A stretch of DNA of 64,000 bases, taken from the NCBI RefSeq assembly GCF_937958655.1, contig NZ_CALGNH010000001.1, positions 37,252-101,251 of the forward strand. The letters run 5' to 3'. Position 1 is the first letter of the stretch, and each line of letters opens with the position of its first letter. Positions 43,572 through 52,706 of this stretch are shown in pieces. A program made the translations under genes and the position numbers. The notes below the pieces were generated by a model. The model saw only the letters and a list, made by a program, of their open reading frames with translations. It had not been told where the DNA came from and did not search any database. Origin of the DNA: an uncultured Winogradskyella sp. GTDB lineage: Bacteria; Bacteroidota; Bacteroidia; Flavobacteriales; Flavobacteriaceae.

Positions 43572-43605
43572 TTTGTTTCATTCGAAGAACAAATATAATT
43601 AAAAT

Positions 43606-43655
43606 TGTTTTTAATAAAAAACATTATTATTAATTTGTGTTTTTGATTAAAAACA
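43606..43655. promoter_or_regulatory. Two palindromes with identical 7-bp arms upstream of the ATPase
   Basis: TGTTTTT-AATA-AAAAACA (43606-43623) and TGTTTTT-GATT-AAAAACA (43638-43655). The arms are identical, the spacers are four bases, and the start-to-start distance is 32 bp, about three helical turns. They occupy the rsmI to ATPase gap and suggest a pair of operator half-site dyads. Confidence 0.65.
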
Positions 43656-43656
43656 A

Positions 43657-44328
43657 TTATTTTATCCCACCAACTACAACGACAATCTCCCCTTTAGGCA
43701 ACTTATTAGTATAATATTCTAAAACTTCTCGTGCAGTGCCTCTAACTGTTTCTTCGTAAAGCTTCGTTATTTCTCTAGAAACTGAGACCAACCTATCTTC
43801 ACCAAAGTACTCGCAAAAATGCCCTAAAGTCTTTATTAACTTATGTGGACTTTCGTAAAAAATCATAGTTCTGGTTTCTTCAGCTAGTAACAGCAGCCGG
43901 GTTTGACGACCTTTTTTTACAGGTAAAAACCCTTCAAAAACAAACTTATCATTAGGCAAACCGCTATTCACTAGTGCAGGGACAAATGCTGTTGCACCTG
44001 GTAAACAATCAACTTCGATGTTATTTTCAACGCATGCTCTTACTAATAAAAATCCTGGGTCAGAAATTGCAGGAGTACCAGCATCACTAATTACCGCAAC
44101 AGATAATCCCGATTTTAATTTTTCAACTAAGCCCTTTACCGTTTTATGCTCATTGTGCATATGATGGCTTTGCATTTGCGTAGTAATTTGATAATGTTTT
44201 AGAAGCTTTCCTGAATTTCTGGTGTCTTCAGCGAGTATTAAATCAACTTCCTTCAACACTTCTATTGCTCTAAAAGTGATGTCTTTTAAGTTTCCTATTG
44301 GTGTTGGTACGAGATAAAGTTTAGACAT
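43657..44328 (-). CDS. rsmI: 16S rRNA (cytidine(1402)-2'-O)-methyltransferase RsmI
   Basis: 223 residues. The start LYLVPTPIGNLKDITFRAIEVL and VDLILAEDTRNSGKLLKHY are diagnostic. SDAGTPAISDPGFLLVRAC is the SAM-binding Gly loop. It methylates C1402 of 16S rRNA at the ribose. The length is slightly short of the E. coli protein but complete for Bacteroidota. Confidence 0.95.
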   Translation of the reverse strand: MSKLYLVPTPIGNLKDITFRAIEVLKEVDLILAEDTRNSGKLLKHYQITTQMQSHHMHNEHKTVKGLVEKLKSGLSVAVISDAGTPAISDPGFLLVRACVENNIEVDCLPGATAFVPALVNSGLPNDKFVFEGFLPVKKGRQTRLLLLAEETRTMIFYESPHKLIKTLGHFCEYFGEDRLVSVSREITKLYEETVRGTAREVLEYYTNKLPKGEIVVVVGGIK

Positions 44329-44329
44329 A

Positions 44330-44686
44330 TTAATCCCTTATATATTTACCCAAAAAGTATGATGGAAACAACGCAAGTAATCCATAAAGTGAAAATCCAA
44401 ATATGCCATGGCCTGCAAAATAATGAGCTGCTGTAGCTAGCACCAAATCGAAGAAAAAACCAGCATAAGTCCATTCGGTAAGCCACTTATTAGGTCGCCA
44501 GAGTACCACAATAATCCCAATTGTTTTTAATAGCGCTAATGGGATAACGATATAAGTTGGGTAATTGAAATTTTTAAATAAATCTTTTACCATTTCGGTT
44601 TTGGTACAATACATCCAAGCCGAATAGAAGAAAATACCACACAGAATTGCAGTAGTCAACCAATATACAATTTGCTTTATTCGCAT
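44330..44686 (-). CDS. DoxX-like membrane protein
   Basis: 118 residues with four hydrophobic segments (IVYWLTTAILCGIFFYSAW, YIVIPLALLKTIGIIVVLW, WTYAGFFFDLVLATAAHY, GLLALFPSYFLG). The pattern matches DoxX-like family proteins, often linked with redox or quinone chemistry but not assigned. It ends one base before the rsmI start region, so it is probably in the same transcript. Confidence 0.82.
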   Translation of the reverse strand: MRIKQIVYWLTTAILCGIFFYSAWMYCTKTEMVKDLFKNFNYPTYIVIPLALLKTIGIIVVLWRPNKWLTEWTYAGFFFDLVLATAAHYFAGHGIFGFSLYGLLALFPSYFLGKYIRD

Positions 44687-44690
44687 TAAT

Positions 44691-45437
44691 TTAGTTGTAT
44701 TGGCTTGCTAAGATTTCCATAAACCGTGCTTCGTAGTCTTCTTTTCCTTCCCAATTATTATAGTCTGGCTTTACCATATTAATAATTAGTTTTTGTGCTT
44801 TATCAAACGAATTTATGGTGTTTATTTGAGAAATAACACGGTCATAGTCTTCGTTTTGCCCTCCAAACAAATGTTTTATAAAGGCAAGTTTATCATTTAA
44901 ACCTATTTGAAGGGTTTTACCTTTTAACTTATCATTTAATGACTTTTTTGCTTGCTCTGCTTCGCGTTTTTTTGCCTCTTCTATAGGCTCAAAATCTGGA
45001 ATATCAGCAAAATCAGATGAAATTGTTTCAAACTCAATAGTTTTTGGCATCTCTTTTTTAACAGCTTCCTCTACCATAATATCAACCTGTTCTGCTTCTT
45101 CTGGCATTTGAGCTACCATATCCTTAATTTTCTCCATAACAGGTTCCATAATGCCATCATCTTCTACCTCGTCTAAATTAACATAGGTTTTATTTTCAAC
45201 CTCAATAGTATCGCTTACCTTGTTATTAAATGCAGTGTCTAGCATATCAAAAAACGAAGAATTATTACCAATGGTTGGCATATCGTCTTCAAAATTTTCT
45301 TGTGCAAACTTTAAAACTGTTAGTTTCTCATATAATTTAGACACTTCTTCATGCAGTCTATCCACATCCTCTTTGCCCTTTAATTTTAGAATCCTATGTG
45401 CAATACTAATTAATTCTGATTCTAATTTCTTTTTCAT
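44691..45437 (-). CDS. Conserved flavobacterial hypothetical protein
   Basis: 248 residues, acidic, soluble. The N-terminal ESELISIAHRILKLKGKEDVDRLHEEVSKLYEKL is a predicted coiled coil. A variable acidic middle follows, then KKREAEQAKKSLNDKLKGKTLQIGLNDKLAFIKHLFGGQNEDYDRV and VKPDYNNWEGKEDYEARFMEIL, which look conserved. This layout is known in flavobacteria without function. Adjacent to the DoxX gene, five bases away. It has no signal peptide. Confidence 0.82.
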   Translation of the reverse strand: MKKKLESELISIAHRILKLKGKEDVDRLHEEVSKLYEKLTVLKFAQENFEDDMPTIGNNSSFFDMLDTAFNNKVSDTIEVENKTYVNLDEVEDDGIMEPVMEKIKDMVAQMPEEAEQVDIMVEEAVKKEMPKTIEFETISSDFADIPDFEPIEEAKKREAEQAKKSLNDKLKGKTLQIGLNDKLAFIKHLFGGQNEDYDRVISQINTINSFDKAQKLIINMVKPDYNNWEGKEDYEARFMEILASQYN

Positions 45438-45520
45438 GAGTTTTACTTTTGTTTTTTAATAAATTTACTTGACCTTTATACAAACGGAAAAAGCAAACGA
45501 TTTAGTGCTAAAATTACGAA

Positions 45521-46174
45521 ATGTTTCTTGAAAATACGGTAAATCATAAAGAACAATTTGGGTGGATTGAAGTGATTTGTGGGTCGATGTTCTCTGGTAA
45601 AACCGAAGAACTGATTCGCAGATTAAAGCGTGCCAAATTCGCAAGGCAAAAGGTAGAAATCTTTAAACCTACCGTTGATGTGCGTTATGATGATGACATG
45701 GTTGTTTCGCACGATGATAATGAAATACGTTCTACACCTGTTCCTGATGCAGCTAACATTCCTATTTTAGCTGATGGCTGTGACGTCGTAGGTATTGATG
45801 AAGCCCAATTCTTTGATGATGAAATAGTACGAGTTTGCAATGATTTAGCCAACAAAGGTGTACGTGTTATTGTGGCTGGTTTAGATATGGATTTTAAAGG
45901 CAATCCCTTTGGACCAATGCCTTATTTAATGGCCACAGCAGAGTATGTTACAAAAGTGCACGCTATTTGTACTAAAACAGGAAATTTGGCACAATACAGT
46001 TACAGAAAAGCTAATAGCGATGATTTGGTGTTGCTTGGTGAGGTTGAAGAATACGAACCTTTAAGTAGAGCCGCTTTTTACAAAAGTATGCTTAGAGATA
46101 AGGTAAGACAAATGAACGTCAGCGATGCTGAAGAAATCAATTCTAAACACAACCCATCTAATGCCAAAAGCTAA
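45521..46174 (+). CDS. tdk: Thymidine kinase
   Basis: 217 residues. P-loop [36 protein letters not shown] and the lid [18 protein letters not shown]. It phosphorylates thymidine in the salvage path. Zinc-site cysteines are partly present (VHAICTKTG) but the second pair was not found. The stop region overlaps the alr start by 14 bases. Confidence 0.95.
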   Translation: MFLENTVNHKEQFGWIEVICGSMFSGKTEELIRRLKRAKFARQKVEIFKPTVDVRYDDDMVVSHDDNEIRSTPVPDAANIPILADGCDVVGIDEAQFFDDEIVRVCNDLANKGVRVIVAGLDMDFKGNPFGPMPYLMATAEYVTKVHAICTKTGNLAQYSYRKANSDDLVLLGEVEEYEPLSRAAFYKSMLRDKVRQMNVSDAEEINSKHNPSNAKS

Positions 46175-47267
46175 GGAAACTGTTTTAGAGATTGATTTAG
46201 GAGCTTTAGCCCAAAACTTCAATTACTTAAAATCTAAATTAAAAACCGACACCAAGGTTTTAGCCGTTATTAAAGCCTTTGCATATGGTAGCGATTCCGT
46301 TGAAATTGCCAAACAACTTCAACATTTAAAGGTCAATTATTTTGCTGTAGCTTATACACATGAAGGAGTCGTATTAAGAAACGCTGGTATCACTACACCT
46401 ATTTTGGTTTTGCATCCACAGACCACAAACTTCGATACTATTATTGATCGATGTTTAGAACCAAGTCTTTATAGTACAAAGATTTTGAATGAATTTATAC
46501 AAGTTGCGGAGAAAAAAAACCAAAGTGCTTATCCTGTACATATTAAATTTAATACCGGCTTAAATCGTTTAGGTTTTTGGCAAAATGAAGTGGACGATGT
46601 AGTTTCTAAACTAAAAACTTCAAAAAGCGTAATCGCTAAAACTATATTTTCTCACTTAGCAGCAAGTGAAGCCATAAATGAAAAAAAATTTACAACACAG
46701 CAAATAAATTGTTTTAAAGCCATTGCTAAAGAATTTGAGACTAAAATTGGCTACAAACCTTGGTTGCATCTATGTAATACCTCTGGAGTTATTAATTACC
46801 CAGAAGCGCATTTTGATATGGTACGTTGTGGCATAGGTCTTTATGGCTTTGGTAATTCTGCACAAGAGGATAAAAACCTTAAACCAATTGCAACCCTTAA
46901 ATCAATAATCTCTCAAATTCATAACGTAGATAAAAACGAAACCGTTGGCTACAATAGAGCTTTTAAAGCTAATAGTCTTGTAAAAACAGCCACCATACCT
47001 ATTGGTCACGCAGACGGAATTACTAGAATCTATGGTAACGAAAAAGGATTTGTTTATATCAATGACAAAAAAGCACCAATCATAGGAAATGTCTGCATGG
47101 ATATGATAATGGTAAACGTAACTGGCATTGATTGTAAAGAAGGAGATGAGGTTATTATCTTCAATACAAAATATAATGCCTCTCAATTAGCTGAATCTGC
47201 TAATACTATTTCTTATGAAATTATCACTTCTATTTCTCAACGCGTGAGGCGTTTATTTATAAAATAA
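46161..47267 (+). CDS. alr: Alanine racemase
   Basis: 368 residues from ATG 46161, inside the tdk end. PLP-lysine block [20 protein letters not shown], the [13 protein letters not shown] and [12 protein letters not shown] blocks, and the C-terminal catalytic segment [11 protein letters not shown] with [14 protein letters not shown]. It interconverts L- and D-alanine for peptidoglycan. The earlier ATG at 46125 would overlap tdk by 50 bases and lacks family support. Confidence 0.94.
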   Translation: MPKAKETVLEIDLGALAQNFNYLKSKLKTDTKVLAVIKAFAYGSDSVEIAKQLQHLKVNYFAVAYTHEGVVLRNAGITTPILVLHPQTTNFDTIIDRCLEPSLYSTKILNEFIQVAEKKNQSAYPVHIKFNTGLNRLGFWQNEVDDVVSKLKTSKSVIAKTIFSHLAASEAINEKKFTTQQINCFKAIAKEFETKIGYKPWLHLCNTSGVINYPEAHFDMVRCGIGLYGFGNSAQEDKNLKPIATLKSIISQIHNVDKNETVGYNRAFKANSLVKTATIPIGHADGITRIYGNEKGFVYINDKKAPIIGNVCMDMIMVNVTGIDCKEGDEVIIFNTKYNASQLAESANTISYEIITSISQRVRRLFIK

Positions 47268-47285
47268 ACTATTCATATTTCAAAA

Positions 47286-47317
47286 TTGTGACTTTTTTAA
47301 CTACTTTAGTATCTTAC
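47286..47317 (+). promoter_or_regulatory. Possible promoter of mscL
   Basis: TTG at 47286 and TATCTTAC at 47310, 21 bases apart; the -7 box fits TAnnTTTG at four of the six fixed positions. It lies 35 bases before the ATG. Confidence 0.35.
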
Positions 47318-47351
47318 TAATATATTAACTAACTATTAAAAACACTAAATT

Positions 47352-47750
47352 ATGTTAAAAGAATTTAAAGATTTTATTATGACAGGTAACGTGATCGATT
47401 TCGCTGTTGCAGTCATTATGGCTACTGCACTTGGTGCTGTAATCAATGGGTTTGTGAATAACATTATAATGCCAGTTGTAGGTCACTTTACTGGTGGTTC
47501 TGATTTTTCAAATATGAAAATCGTTTTAGATGAAGCAGTTGTAGATGCAACCGGTGCCGTAACAACTCCAGAAAACGCTATTATGTGGGGAAGTTGGGTA
47601 AATACTATTATTAATTTAATAATCGTAGGTTTTGTAATGTTCTTAATCGTTAAGGCTTATAACAAAACTAAAAAACCAGTTGAAGAAGCTCCTGCAGGAC
47701 CATCCGAACTTGATTTATTAACTGAAATCAGAGACGCATTAAAGAAATAA
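47352..47750 (+). CDS. mscL: Large-conductance mechanosensitive channel MscL
   Basis: 132 residues. The first helix is FKDFIMTGNVIDFAVAVIMATALGAVINGF and the second IINLIIVGFVMFLIVKAYN, with the cytoplasmic tail PSELDLLTEIRDALKK. It opens under membrane tension to release solutes on osmotic downshock. The length is typical. Confidence 0.97.
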   Translation: MLKEFKDFIMTGNVIDFAVAVIMATALGAVINGFVNNIIMPVVGHFTGGSDFSNMKIVLDEAVVDATGAVTTPENAIMWGSWVNTIINLIIVGFVMFLIVKAYNKTKKPVEEAPAGPSELDLLTEIRDALKK

Positions 47751-47787
47751 AGCGATAGCGACACCGCTACACTATAGTTTAATAACT

Positions 47788-47815
47788 AAACCCAGGCTTT
47801 TTGCTTGGGTTTTTC
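47788..47815 (+). terminator. Terminator after mscL
   Basis: Stem AAACCCAGGC / GCTTGGGTTT (one G-T pair) with a TTTTT loop, then a T run. Confidence 0.8.
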
Positions 47816-47909
47816 TATTGAATCGCATTCGTTTTGTTAAATAATTAACATTATGTTTTTTAGTTGTTAAAAGCATCTCATTATTTATAATCAAGGGGTT
47901 TTTTTTCTG

Positions 47910-47917
47910 TAATTTTG
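47910..47917 (+). promoter_or_regulatory. -7 box (TAATTTTG) before asd
   Basis: TAATTTTG fits TAnnTTTG and lies 23 bases before the asd ATG. The -33 TTG is not evident. Confidence 0.4.
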
Positions 47918-47939
47918 CACCTCATTAAACGAAAATAAA

Positions 47940-48929
47940 ATGAAAGTAGCAATAGTAGGTGCAACAGGTTTAGTAGGTAACGTAATGCTCAAAGTACTAG
48001 AAGAGCGTAACTTCCAAATTGATGAATTATTATTAGTAGCTTCAGAGCGTTCTGTGGGTAAAACTATTAACTTTAAAGGAGATGATATTTCTGTTATTAG
48101 TATTCCCTCGGCCATTGAAAAACGTCCAGACATTGCCTTGTTTTCTGCAGGTGGTAGTACCTCTTTAGAATGGGCACCAAAATTTGCAGAAGTTGGCACA
48201 ACAGTAATAGACAATTCTTCTGCATGGAGAATGGATTTATCTAAAAAATTAGTGGTGCCAGAAATTAATGCAAACGAACTTACTAAAGAAGATAAAATTA
48301 TTGCAAACCCTAACTGCTCTACCATACAAATGGTAATGGCTTTAGCTCCACTGCATAACAAATATAAGATTAAGCGTATTGTAGTATCTACATACCAATC
48401 TGTTTCTGGTACTGGAGTAAAAGCTGTAGAACAGTTAGAAAATGAAATTGCTGGCAAAAAAGGCGAAATGGCTTATCCTTATCCTATTCACAAAAATGCT
48501 ATACCACATTGCGATATTTTTGAAGACAACGGATATACCAAAGAAGAAATGAAATTGGTTAGAGAAACACAAAAAATCTTAGGTGATAAGTCTATAGCTG
48601 TTACAGCAACTGCTGTAAGAATACCGACAGCTGGTGGACACAGTGAAGCTATAAACGTTGAGTTTGAGAATGACTTTGATCTTTCTGAAGTAAGACAACT
48701 ACTTAATGAAACCGAAGGAGTAACAATACAAGACAACTTAGATGTTAATGTCTACCCAATGCCTATGTATGCTAATGGAAAAGATGATGTTTTTGTAGGT
48801 CGTATTAGACGCGATGGGTCTCAACCAAACGCACTAAATCTATGGGTTGTAAGCGATAACTTAAGAAAAGGTGCCGCTACAAATACGGTTCAAATTGCAG
48901 AATATCTTGTTAAAAACCAACTGGTTTAA
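47940..48929 (+). CDS. asd: Aspartate-semialdehyde dehydrogenase
   Basis: 329 residues. NADP loop VAIVGATGLVGNVMLKVL, the catalytic Cys in ANPNCSTIQMVMAL, then RIVVSTYQSVSGTGVKAVE. RIPTAGGHSEAINVEFE carries the substrate-binding Arg and catalytic His. It makes aspartate semialdehyde for lysine, diaminopimelate, methionine and threonine. Followed by a strong terminator. Confidence 0.97.
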   Translation: MKVAIVGATGLVGNVMLKVLEERNFQIDELLLVASERSVGKTINFKGDDISVISIPSAIEKRPDIALFSAGGSTSLEWAPKFAEVGTTVIDNSSAWRMDLSKKLVVPEINANELTKEDKIIANPNCSTIQMVMALAPLHNKYKIKRIVVSTYQSVSGTGVKAVEQLENEIAGKKGEMAYPYPIHKNAIPHCDIFEDNGYTKEEMKLVRETQKILGDKSIAVTATAVRIPTAGGHSEAINVEFENDFDLSEVRQLLNETEGVTIQDNLDVNVYPMPMYANGKDDVFVGRIRRDGSQPNALNLWVVSDNLRKGAATNTVQIAEYLVKNQLV

Positions 48930-48957
48930 GTCGCATACAAAACCTTTAAAGAAATCT

Positions 48958-48995
48958 TAAAAAGCAACCTTTAGCAAAATAAGGTTGCTTTTTTG
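48958..48995 (+). terminator. Terminator after asd
   Basis: A perfect 10-bp stem (AAGCAACCTT / AAGGTTGCTT, 48962-48990) with a 9-base loop and a T run. Confidence 0.88.
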
Positions 48996-49025
48996 TTTAA
49001 TTTTAAAATATTAAAAATTTAATTG

Positions 49026-51194
49026 ATGATGAAAAGATTTCTATTTGCCTCTTTGCTATTTGCTTTTGTTTACCATAATTTAAATGCACAAAAATTGATT
49101 CAACCAAAATTACAATACCCTAGTACAAAAAAAGTTGACACTGTTGATACTTATTTTGATGTTGCTGTAGCTGATCCTTATCGTTGGTTAGAAGATGACC
49201 GAAGCGAAGAAACTGAAACTTGGGTAAAAAGCCAAAACGAAACTACATTCGGCTATTTAGATAATATTCCTTACCGAGAAGAACTAAAAGAACGTCTTAC
49301 CAAGCTATGGAATTACGAAAAAATAGGATCACCATTTATTGAAGGTGATTATACATACTTCTACAAAAACGATGGGCTTCAAAATCAATATGTCATTTAC
49401 AGATATAAAAACGGAGCAGACCCAAAAACTGCTGAAGTATTTTTAGACCCAAATACATTTAAGGACGATGGCACCATTTCATTAGGTGGTACAAGTTTCT
49501 CAAAAGATGGTAAGACTTTGGTATATGCTATTTCTGAAGGTGGAAGTGATTGGAGAAAGATCTTAATAATGGACGTTGAAAGCAAAGAAATTGTTGAAGA
49601 CACTTTAGTGGACATAAAATTCAGCGGTATGTCTTGGCATAAAAACGAAGGGTTTTATTATTCAAGCTATGACAAACCAAAAGGTAAGAGTGAATTATCC
49701 GCTAAAACCGATCAGCACAAAGTTTATTACCATAAAATAGGCACAAAGCAATCCGAAGATCAACTGATCTACGGTGGTACACCAGCCGAAAAACACAGAT
49801 ATATTTATGGCGGCGTTACCGAAGATGATCGTTATCTTATCATAACACCTCGCGTATCTACTTCTGGAAATAAATTATACATCAAAGACTTAACAGTGCC
49901 CAACTCGCCATTAGTTGAAATTCTAGGACACACAGATTCCGATTCAAACATTATTGAAAACGTAGGATCAAAGCTTTATATTATGACTAATCTTGATGCT
50001 CCAAACCGACGCGTAGTCACAGTAGATGCTTCTAATCCTAGCCCAGAAAACTGGAAAGACTTTATTCCTGAAACAGAACATGTACTTAGCCCATCAACAG
50101 GTGGTGGTTCGTTTTTTGCAAACTACATGGTAGATGCCGTTTCTAAAGTTTTACAGTATGATTACGACGGAAATTTAATTAGAGAAGTAGCTTTGCCTGG
50201 TGTTGGCAGCGCTGGTGGTTTTGGTGCTAAAAAAGAAGACAAAGAATTATATTACTCTTTTACAAATTACGTAACTCCAGGTAGTATTTATAAATACAAT
50301 ATTGAAACTGGCGCTTCAGAATTATTTAGAAAACCAAGTATAGACTTCAATCCAGAGGACTACGAAAGTAAGCAGGTTTTTTATACCTCAAAAGATGGCA
50401 CAAAAGTACCAATGATTATCACTCACAAAAAAGGCATAGAACTTAACGGCAAAAACCCAACCATTCTTTATGGATATGGCGGATTTAATGTGTCTCTAAC
50501 TCCTAGTTTTAGTATTGCCAATGCCGTTTGGATGGAACAAGGTGGCATTTACGCAGTTCCTAATCTTAGAGGTGGAGGCGAGTACGGTAAAGCTTGGCAC
50601 GACGCAGGTACTAAACTGAAAAAACAAAATGTATTTGATGATTTTATTGCCGCAGGAGAATATTTAATTGAAAACAAGTATACCTCATCAGATTATTTAG
50701 CAATAAGAGGAGGCTCTAATGGTGGCTTACTTGTTGGTGCAACAATGACACAAAGACCCGATTTAATGAAAGTAGCATTACCTGCCGTTGGCGTTTTAGA
50801 CATGTTACGCTATAATACATTCACTGCTGGCGCAGGATGGGCTTATGATTATGGCACTTCAGAAGACAGCAAAGAGATGTTTGAATATATAAAGGCCTAT
50901 TCTCCTGTTCACAATATTAAAGAAGGTGTAAATTACCCTGCAACTTTAGTAACTACAGGCGACCATGACGACAGAGTTGTGCCTGCACACAGTTTTAAAT
51001 TTGCAGCAGAGCTACAAAATAAACAAGCAGGAGATAATCCTACGCTTATTAGAATAGAAACTGACGCTGGCCATGGTGCTGGAACACCGGTAAGCAAAAC
51101 CATTGAGCAGTATGCAGATATTTTTGGCTTTACACTCTACAATATGGGATTCGATGTACTACCAAGCAAAACCAAAGAAAAAATAAAAGGGTAA
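49026..51194 (+). CDS. Prolyl oligopeptidase (S9 family, exported)
   Basis: About 722 residues. A signal peptide ([20 protein letters not shown]) precedes the propeller domain ([20 protein letters not shown]). The catalytic domain has the nucleophile in [13 protein letters not shown], the acid in [14 protein letters not shown] and the His in DAGHGAG. It hydrolyses short proline-containing peptides in the periplasm or outside. The ATG at 49026 is preferred over a TTG at 49023. Confidence 0.95.
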   Translation: MMKRFLFASLLFAFVYHNLNAQKLIQPKLQYPSTKKVDTVDTYFDVAVADPYRWLEDDRSEETETWVKSQNETTFGYLDNIPYREELKERLTKLWNYEKIGSPFIEGDYTYFYKNDGLQNQYVIYRYKNGADPKTAEVFLDPNTFKDDGTISLGGTSFSKDGKTLVYAISEGGSDWRKILIMDVESKEIVEDTLVDIKFSGMSWHKNEGFYYSSYDKPKGKSELSAKTDQHKVYYHKIGTKQSEDQLIYGGTPAEKHRYIYGGVTEDDRYLIITPRVSTSGNKLYIKDLTVPNSPLVEILGHTDSDSNIIENVGSKLYIMTNLDAPNRRVVTVDASNPSPENWKDFIPETEHVLSPSTGGGSFFANYMVDAVSKVLQYDYDGNLIREVALPGVGSAGGFGAKKEDKELYYSFTNYVTPGSIYKYNIETGASELFRKPSIDFNPEDYESKQVFYTSKDGTKVPMIITHKKGIELNGKNPTILYGYGGFNVSLTPSFSIANAVWMEQGGIYAVPNLRGGGEYGKAWHDAGTKLKKQNVFDDFIAAGEYLIENKYTSSDYLAIRGGSNGGLLVGATMTQRPDLMKVALPAVGVLDMLRYNTFTAGAGWAYDYGTSEDSKEMFEYIKAYSPVHNIKEGVNYPATLVTTGDHDDRVVPAHSFKFAAELQNKQAGDNPTLIRIETDAGHGAGTPVSKTIEQYADIFGFTLYNMGFDVLPSKTKEKIKG

Positions 51195-51331
51195 ACAGCA
51201 ACCAATTAGGGCGTTAACTGATTTTATTACCTTTAATCGATTTAATAAAAAAAGCTTAGATTTACTCAGCTCTGATATTCATTAAGAATAAACCCAGCCC
51301 AATTATTTTATTAATACACGATTAGGGTAAT

Positions 51332-52696
51332 ATGATAAAAAAAAACACACTTTTATTATTATACTTAGGTGTTTCGCTATTATTTTCATGCGACCCAGAT
51401 GAGGGTATGACGGTATTACCTATTAAAACACAACCAGATTTAATAGCTATATCCCAAAATACAACTATTGAAATTTTTATGTTTCAAAATGATACTAATA
51501 TTCCTAGTACCGGAACTTTAGAAATTTCACAAGCATCAAAAGGATCTGCCATAATTAACAATGGTAACACACCAAATGACATAAGTGACGATAGTATTAT
51601 TTATAGTGCTAACGCTAATGTAATAGGTGAGGACAGTATTATATATACTATTTGTAATGCCTCTCAGACATGTAACACGGCGACTGTAACCATTTCAATT
51701 ACATCGGCTTCTCCTATTCTATTAGATTTAGAAAATGTACCCTATCCGTCATTAACAGATTATAATTTTTTTGAAGGAGATTTAAAAAATCTTAACCCTG
51801 CTTTTGGTGTTTTACCCTACACACTAAATGCTACATTATTTTCGGACTACGCAAAAAAAAAGCGATTTATTTGGATGCCAAATAACGTAAAAGCTCAATA
51901 TTTAAATGACGCTGAACCCTTAGATTTTCCTGTTGGTACAGTACTTATAAAAAATTTCTATTACGAAAACACACTTCCTAATAACCAAACTCGTATTCTT
52001 GAAACACGCTTAATGATTAGAAAAAACGATAACTGGATTTTTGCTAATTATGTTTGGAATGATGCGCAGAATGAAGCTATATTCGATATGGATGGAAGTT
52101 TTGTTGACCTTCAGTGGCAAGAAGGTACAGCTACAAATTCCGTTCAATATAGAATTCCTGCTGGGCCAGAATGCCATACATGCCATAAAGTAATGGAAGT
52201 TGCGCAACCCATTGGGCCAAAACCAAGAAATTTAAACAGAAATTTTAACTATAATGATGGTACTTATAACCAACTTAATAAATTAGTAGACTTTGGTTAT
52301 CTCAATAATTCACTGCCATCCTCCATTACTACAATGCCAGACTATAATGACACCTCAGAACCCATAGATCTTAGAGTTCGTTCTTACTTAGATATAAATT
52401 GTGCACACTGCCATTCTGAAGAGACACATTGTGCCTACAGACCTTTAAGATTAAGTTTTAGCGATACCGAAGATTATACAAATATTGGAGTGTGTGTAAC
52501 GCCAGATACAGACTTAGGAGAAGGTCTAGGTCATATTATAGAACCTGGAGATCCTAATAGCTCAGTATTACACTTTAGGTTAAGTTCTATTGAACAATCT
52601 TATAGAATGCCACTCTTAGGACGAACATTAAAAGATATTAAAGGAGTGGCTCTGGTTGAACAATGGATTGACCAATTAACGAACGAATGCGAATAA
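51332..52696 (+). CDS. Di-haem c-type cytochrome lipoprotein (HNE_0200/SO2930-like)
   Basis: 454 residues with lipobox LLFSCDPD. An N-terminal cadherin-like or immunoglobulin-like domain (~30-130) is followed by the main domain FGVLPYTLNATLFSDYAKKKRFIWMP. Two haem sites are seen: CHTCH at ~281-285 and CAHCH at ~357-361. PIGPKPRNLNRNFNY and MPLLGR are conserved blocks. It resembles the HNE_0200/SO2930 group, whose role is unknown. The next gene starts 10 bases downstream and encodes a large UnbV protein. Confidence 0.8.
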   Translation: MIKKNTLLLLYLGVSLLFSCDPDEGMTVLPIKTQPDLIAISQNTTIEIFMFQNDTNIPSTGTLEISQASKGSAIINNGNTPNDISDDSIIYSANANVIGEDSIIYTICNASQTCNTATVTISITSASPILLDLENVPYPSLTDYNFFEGDLKNLNPAFGVLPYTLNATLFSDYAKKKRFIWMPNNVKAQYLNDAEPLDFPVGTVLIKNFYYENTLPNNQTRILETRLMIRKNDNWIFANYVWNDAQNEAIFDMDGSFVDLQWQEGTATNSVQYRIPAGPECHTCHKVMEVAQPIGPKPRNLNRNFNYNDGTYNQLNKLVDFGYLNNSLPSSITTMPDYNDTSEPIDLRVRSYLDINCAHCHSEETHCAYRPLRLSFSDTEDYTNIGVCVTPDTDLGEGLGHIIEPGDPNSSVLHFRLSSIEQSYRMPLLGRTLKDIKGVALVEQWIDQLTNECE

Positions 52697-52706
52697 TTAT
52701 AACACT

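Noticed and set aside
43606..43655. The palindrome pair as an rsmI terminator
   Set aside because: The stems are A/T-only apart from one G-C pair, lie as an identical pair at fixed spacing, and lack the GC-rich stem plus T run seen in the other terminators here.
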